32,058 bases of DNA. Source: Pseudomonas sp. UBA1879. Its GTDB lineage: Bacteria; Pseudomonadota; Gammaproteobacteria; Pseudomonadales; Pseudomonadaceae. The position numbers and the translations under genes were made by a program. Below are positions 31,441 to 32,058 of this stretch, one piece after another. The notes below the pieces were generated by a model, which worked only from the letters and a program-made list of their open reading frames with translations, was not told where the DNA came from and did no database searches. Numbering within the stretch: position 1 is the stretch's first letter; each line of letters opens with the position of its first letter. The stretch lies in assembly GCF_002338065.1 (NCBI RefSeq), contig NZ_DDHJ01000018.1, positions 161,771-193,828 on the forward strand, given 5' to 3'.

Positions 31441-31803
31441 TCAGCTTCTGAGGTCGGTGTTCTTGTCTTCGCACGCCACTTTCGGCTTGTCCGCTGGAAA
31501 GAATTCACCCTTCACGGCCACTTCGCTGAAATGAGTGCCCAGCTCTTTTTGAATTTTTTCGAGGGCTGCGGTGTCATTCAAATCCGCGACTTTGACCCAA
31601 AGACGTGGCAAGTTCTGGAAAAAAGCTTCGTCGATTTCGACGTCTTGGGTCAGCTCTCTTTCTGCGCGCCAGAGGCATTTGCGTTGCGTTCTTTCCGGAT
31701 CCTGGGGCCAGGTTTCGGACGTTGTGAGCCAGATTTCGTAGAAATCCTCCAGCTCCTTTCGGCCCATTTTTTCTATGTTTTCTAGCGGAAGGAATGTATT
31801 CAC
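31441..31803 (-). CDS. Orphan hypothetical protein, 120 residues
   Basis: The GTG at 31803 is preferred because AGGTGA lies just upstream; the frame runs 28 codons further to an ATG without such a site. The protein is soluble, acidic and rich in Trp and Glu (LPLENIEKMGRKELEDFYEI, WLTTSETWPQDPERTQRKCL, DEAFFQNLPRLWVKVADLND). It ends in a charged tail with Lys, Asp and one Cys. No signal peptide, membrane segment or known motif is seen. GC appears lower than in the neighbours, which may mean recent acquisition. I do not recognise the family. Confidence 0.6.
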   Translation of the reverse strand: MNTFLPLENIEKMGRKELEDFYEIWLTTSETWPQDPERTQRKCLWRAERELTQDVEIDEAFFQNLPRLWVKVADLNDTAALEKIQKELGTHFSEVAVKGEFFPADKPKVACEDKNTDLRS

Positions 31804-32020
31804 GGCGTCACCTGTCAGCGATTGAATTCTGCAGCGCGGCGTCAAGCCAGCGCCTGCCTCACGCCGCTCGATGGCGGAGGCGTACACCTATAGGGCCAGG
31901 GTTCGGCGCAGGAGTTCCGTCGAACAGACGACGGCAGCCGATTCGTTAGCAAGGCTGAATCCTCGACACGTCGCACCACATCCTGCGACAGGTCTGGTTT
32001 ATCGACACGCCCCGATCCCT

Positions 32021-32058
32021 GTAGGAGCCGCCGGAGGCACAACGGCCGCGATGGCGTC
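32021..32058. repeat. Different REP-like core at the window edge (truncated)
   Basis: GTAGGAGCCGCCGGAGGC starts at 32021. The GTAGGAGC start and the following imperfect palindrome are typical of a second Pseudomonas REP group. It differs from the GTGGGAGCC group around the RAYT gene. The window ends before a partner could be seen. The stretch from 31804 to 32020 shows no supported gene. Confidence 0.45.

Overview
The window looks like chromosomal DNA of a fluorescent or plant-associated Pseudomonas. The reasons are high GC, LysR and DMT-transporter pairs, a siaABCD-type c-di-GMP operon, an OsmC-YcaO fusion, and intergenic repeats with the GTGGGAGCCGGCTTGCTGGCG core typical of Pseudomonas REP/REPIN elements. 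No tRNA, rRNA, phage, plasmid or CRISPR was seen. All assignments come from reading the sequence; no database search was run.

Layout. 1-3465: a RidA-superfamily gene and a DMT exporter, each divergent from a LysR regulator. 3557-7654 (minus strand): a GGDEF-EAL protein overlapping a PhnD-like periplasmic binding protein gene, then a class I methyltransferase. 7919-9815: a LysR gene divergent from an aldo/keto reductase. 9827-12424 (minus strand): an amidase followed by a creatininase-family hydrolase. 12651-15633: a four-gene operon resembling siaABCD (PP2C phosphatase, SiaB-like kinase, SiaC-like DUF1987 protein, GGDEF cyclase); its phosphatase has a soluble CBS-like N-terminus instead of a membrane sensor. 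15852-18422: a GATase1-AraC regulator and a lipoprotein PQQ-type sugar dehydrogenase.

18423-20320 is the most unusual part. A REP-associated tyrosine transposase (RAYT) sits between two different tandem arrays: three 145-bp units on one side, and five 96-bp units plus a partial sixth on the other. A degraded piece of each unit type lies on the opposite side.

20321-23585: two convergent DMT transporters whose 3' ends meet in a 21-bp tandem repeat, then a divergent MocR-type regulator. 23759-27384: a secreted protein of unknown function, a SnoaL-like protein and a CHASE4-GGDEF-EAL protein. 27402-31803: a NUDIX hydrolase, a YghU-type glutathione transferase, the OsmC-YcaO fusion and an orphan 120-residue protein. 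Another REP-like core starts at 32021.

Three separate c-di-GMP modules (5297-7654, 12651-15633, 25165-27384) fall within 22 kb. None of their GGDEF domains has the canonical RxxD inhibitory site at the expected place.
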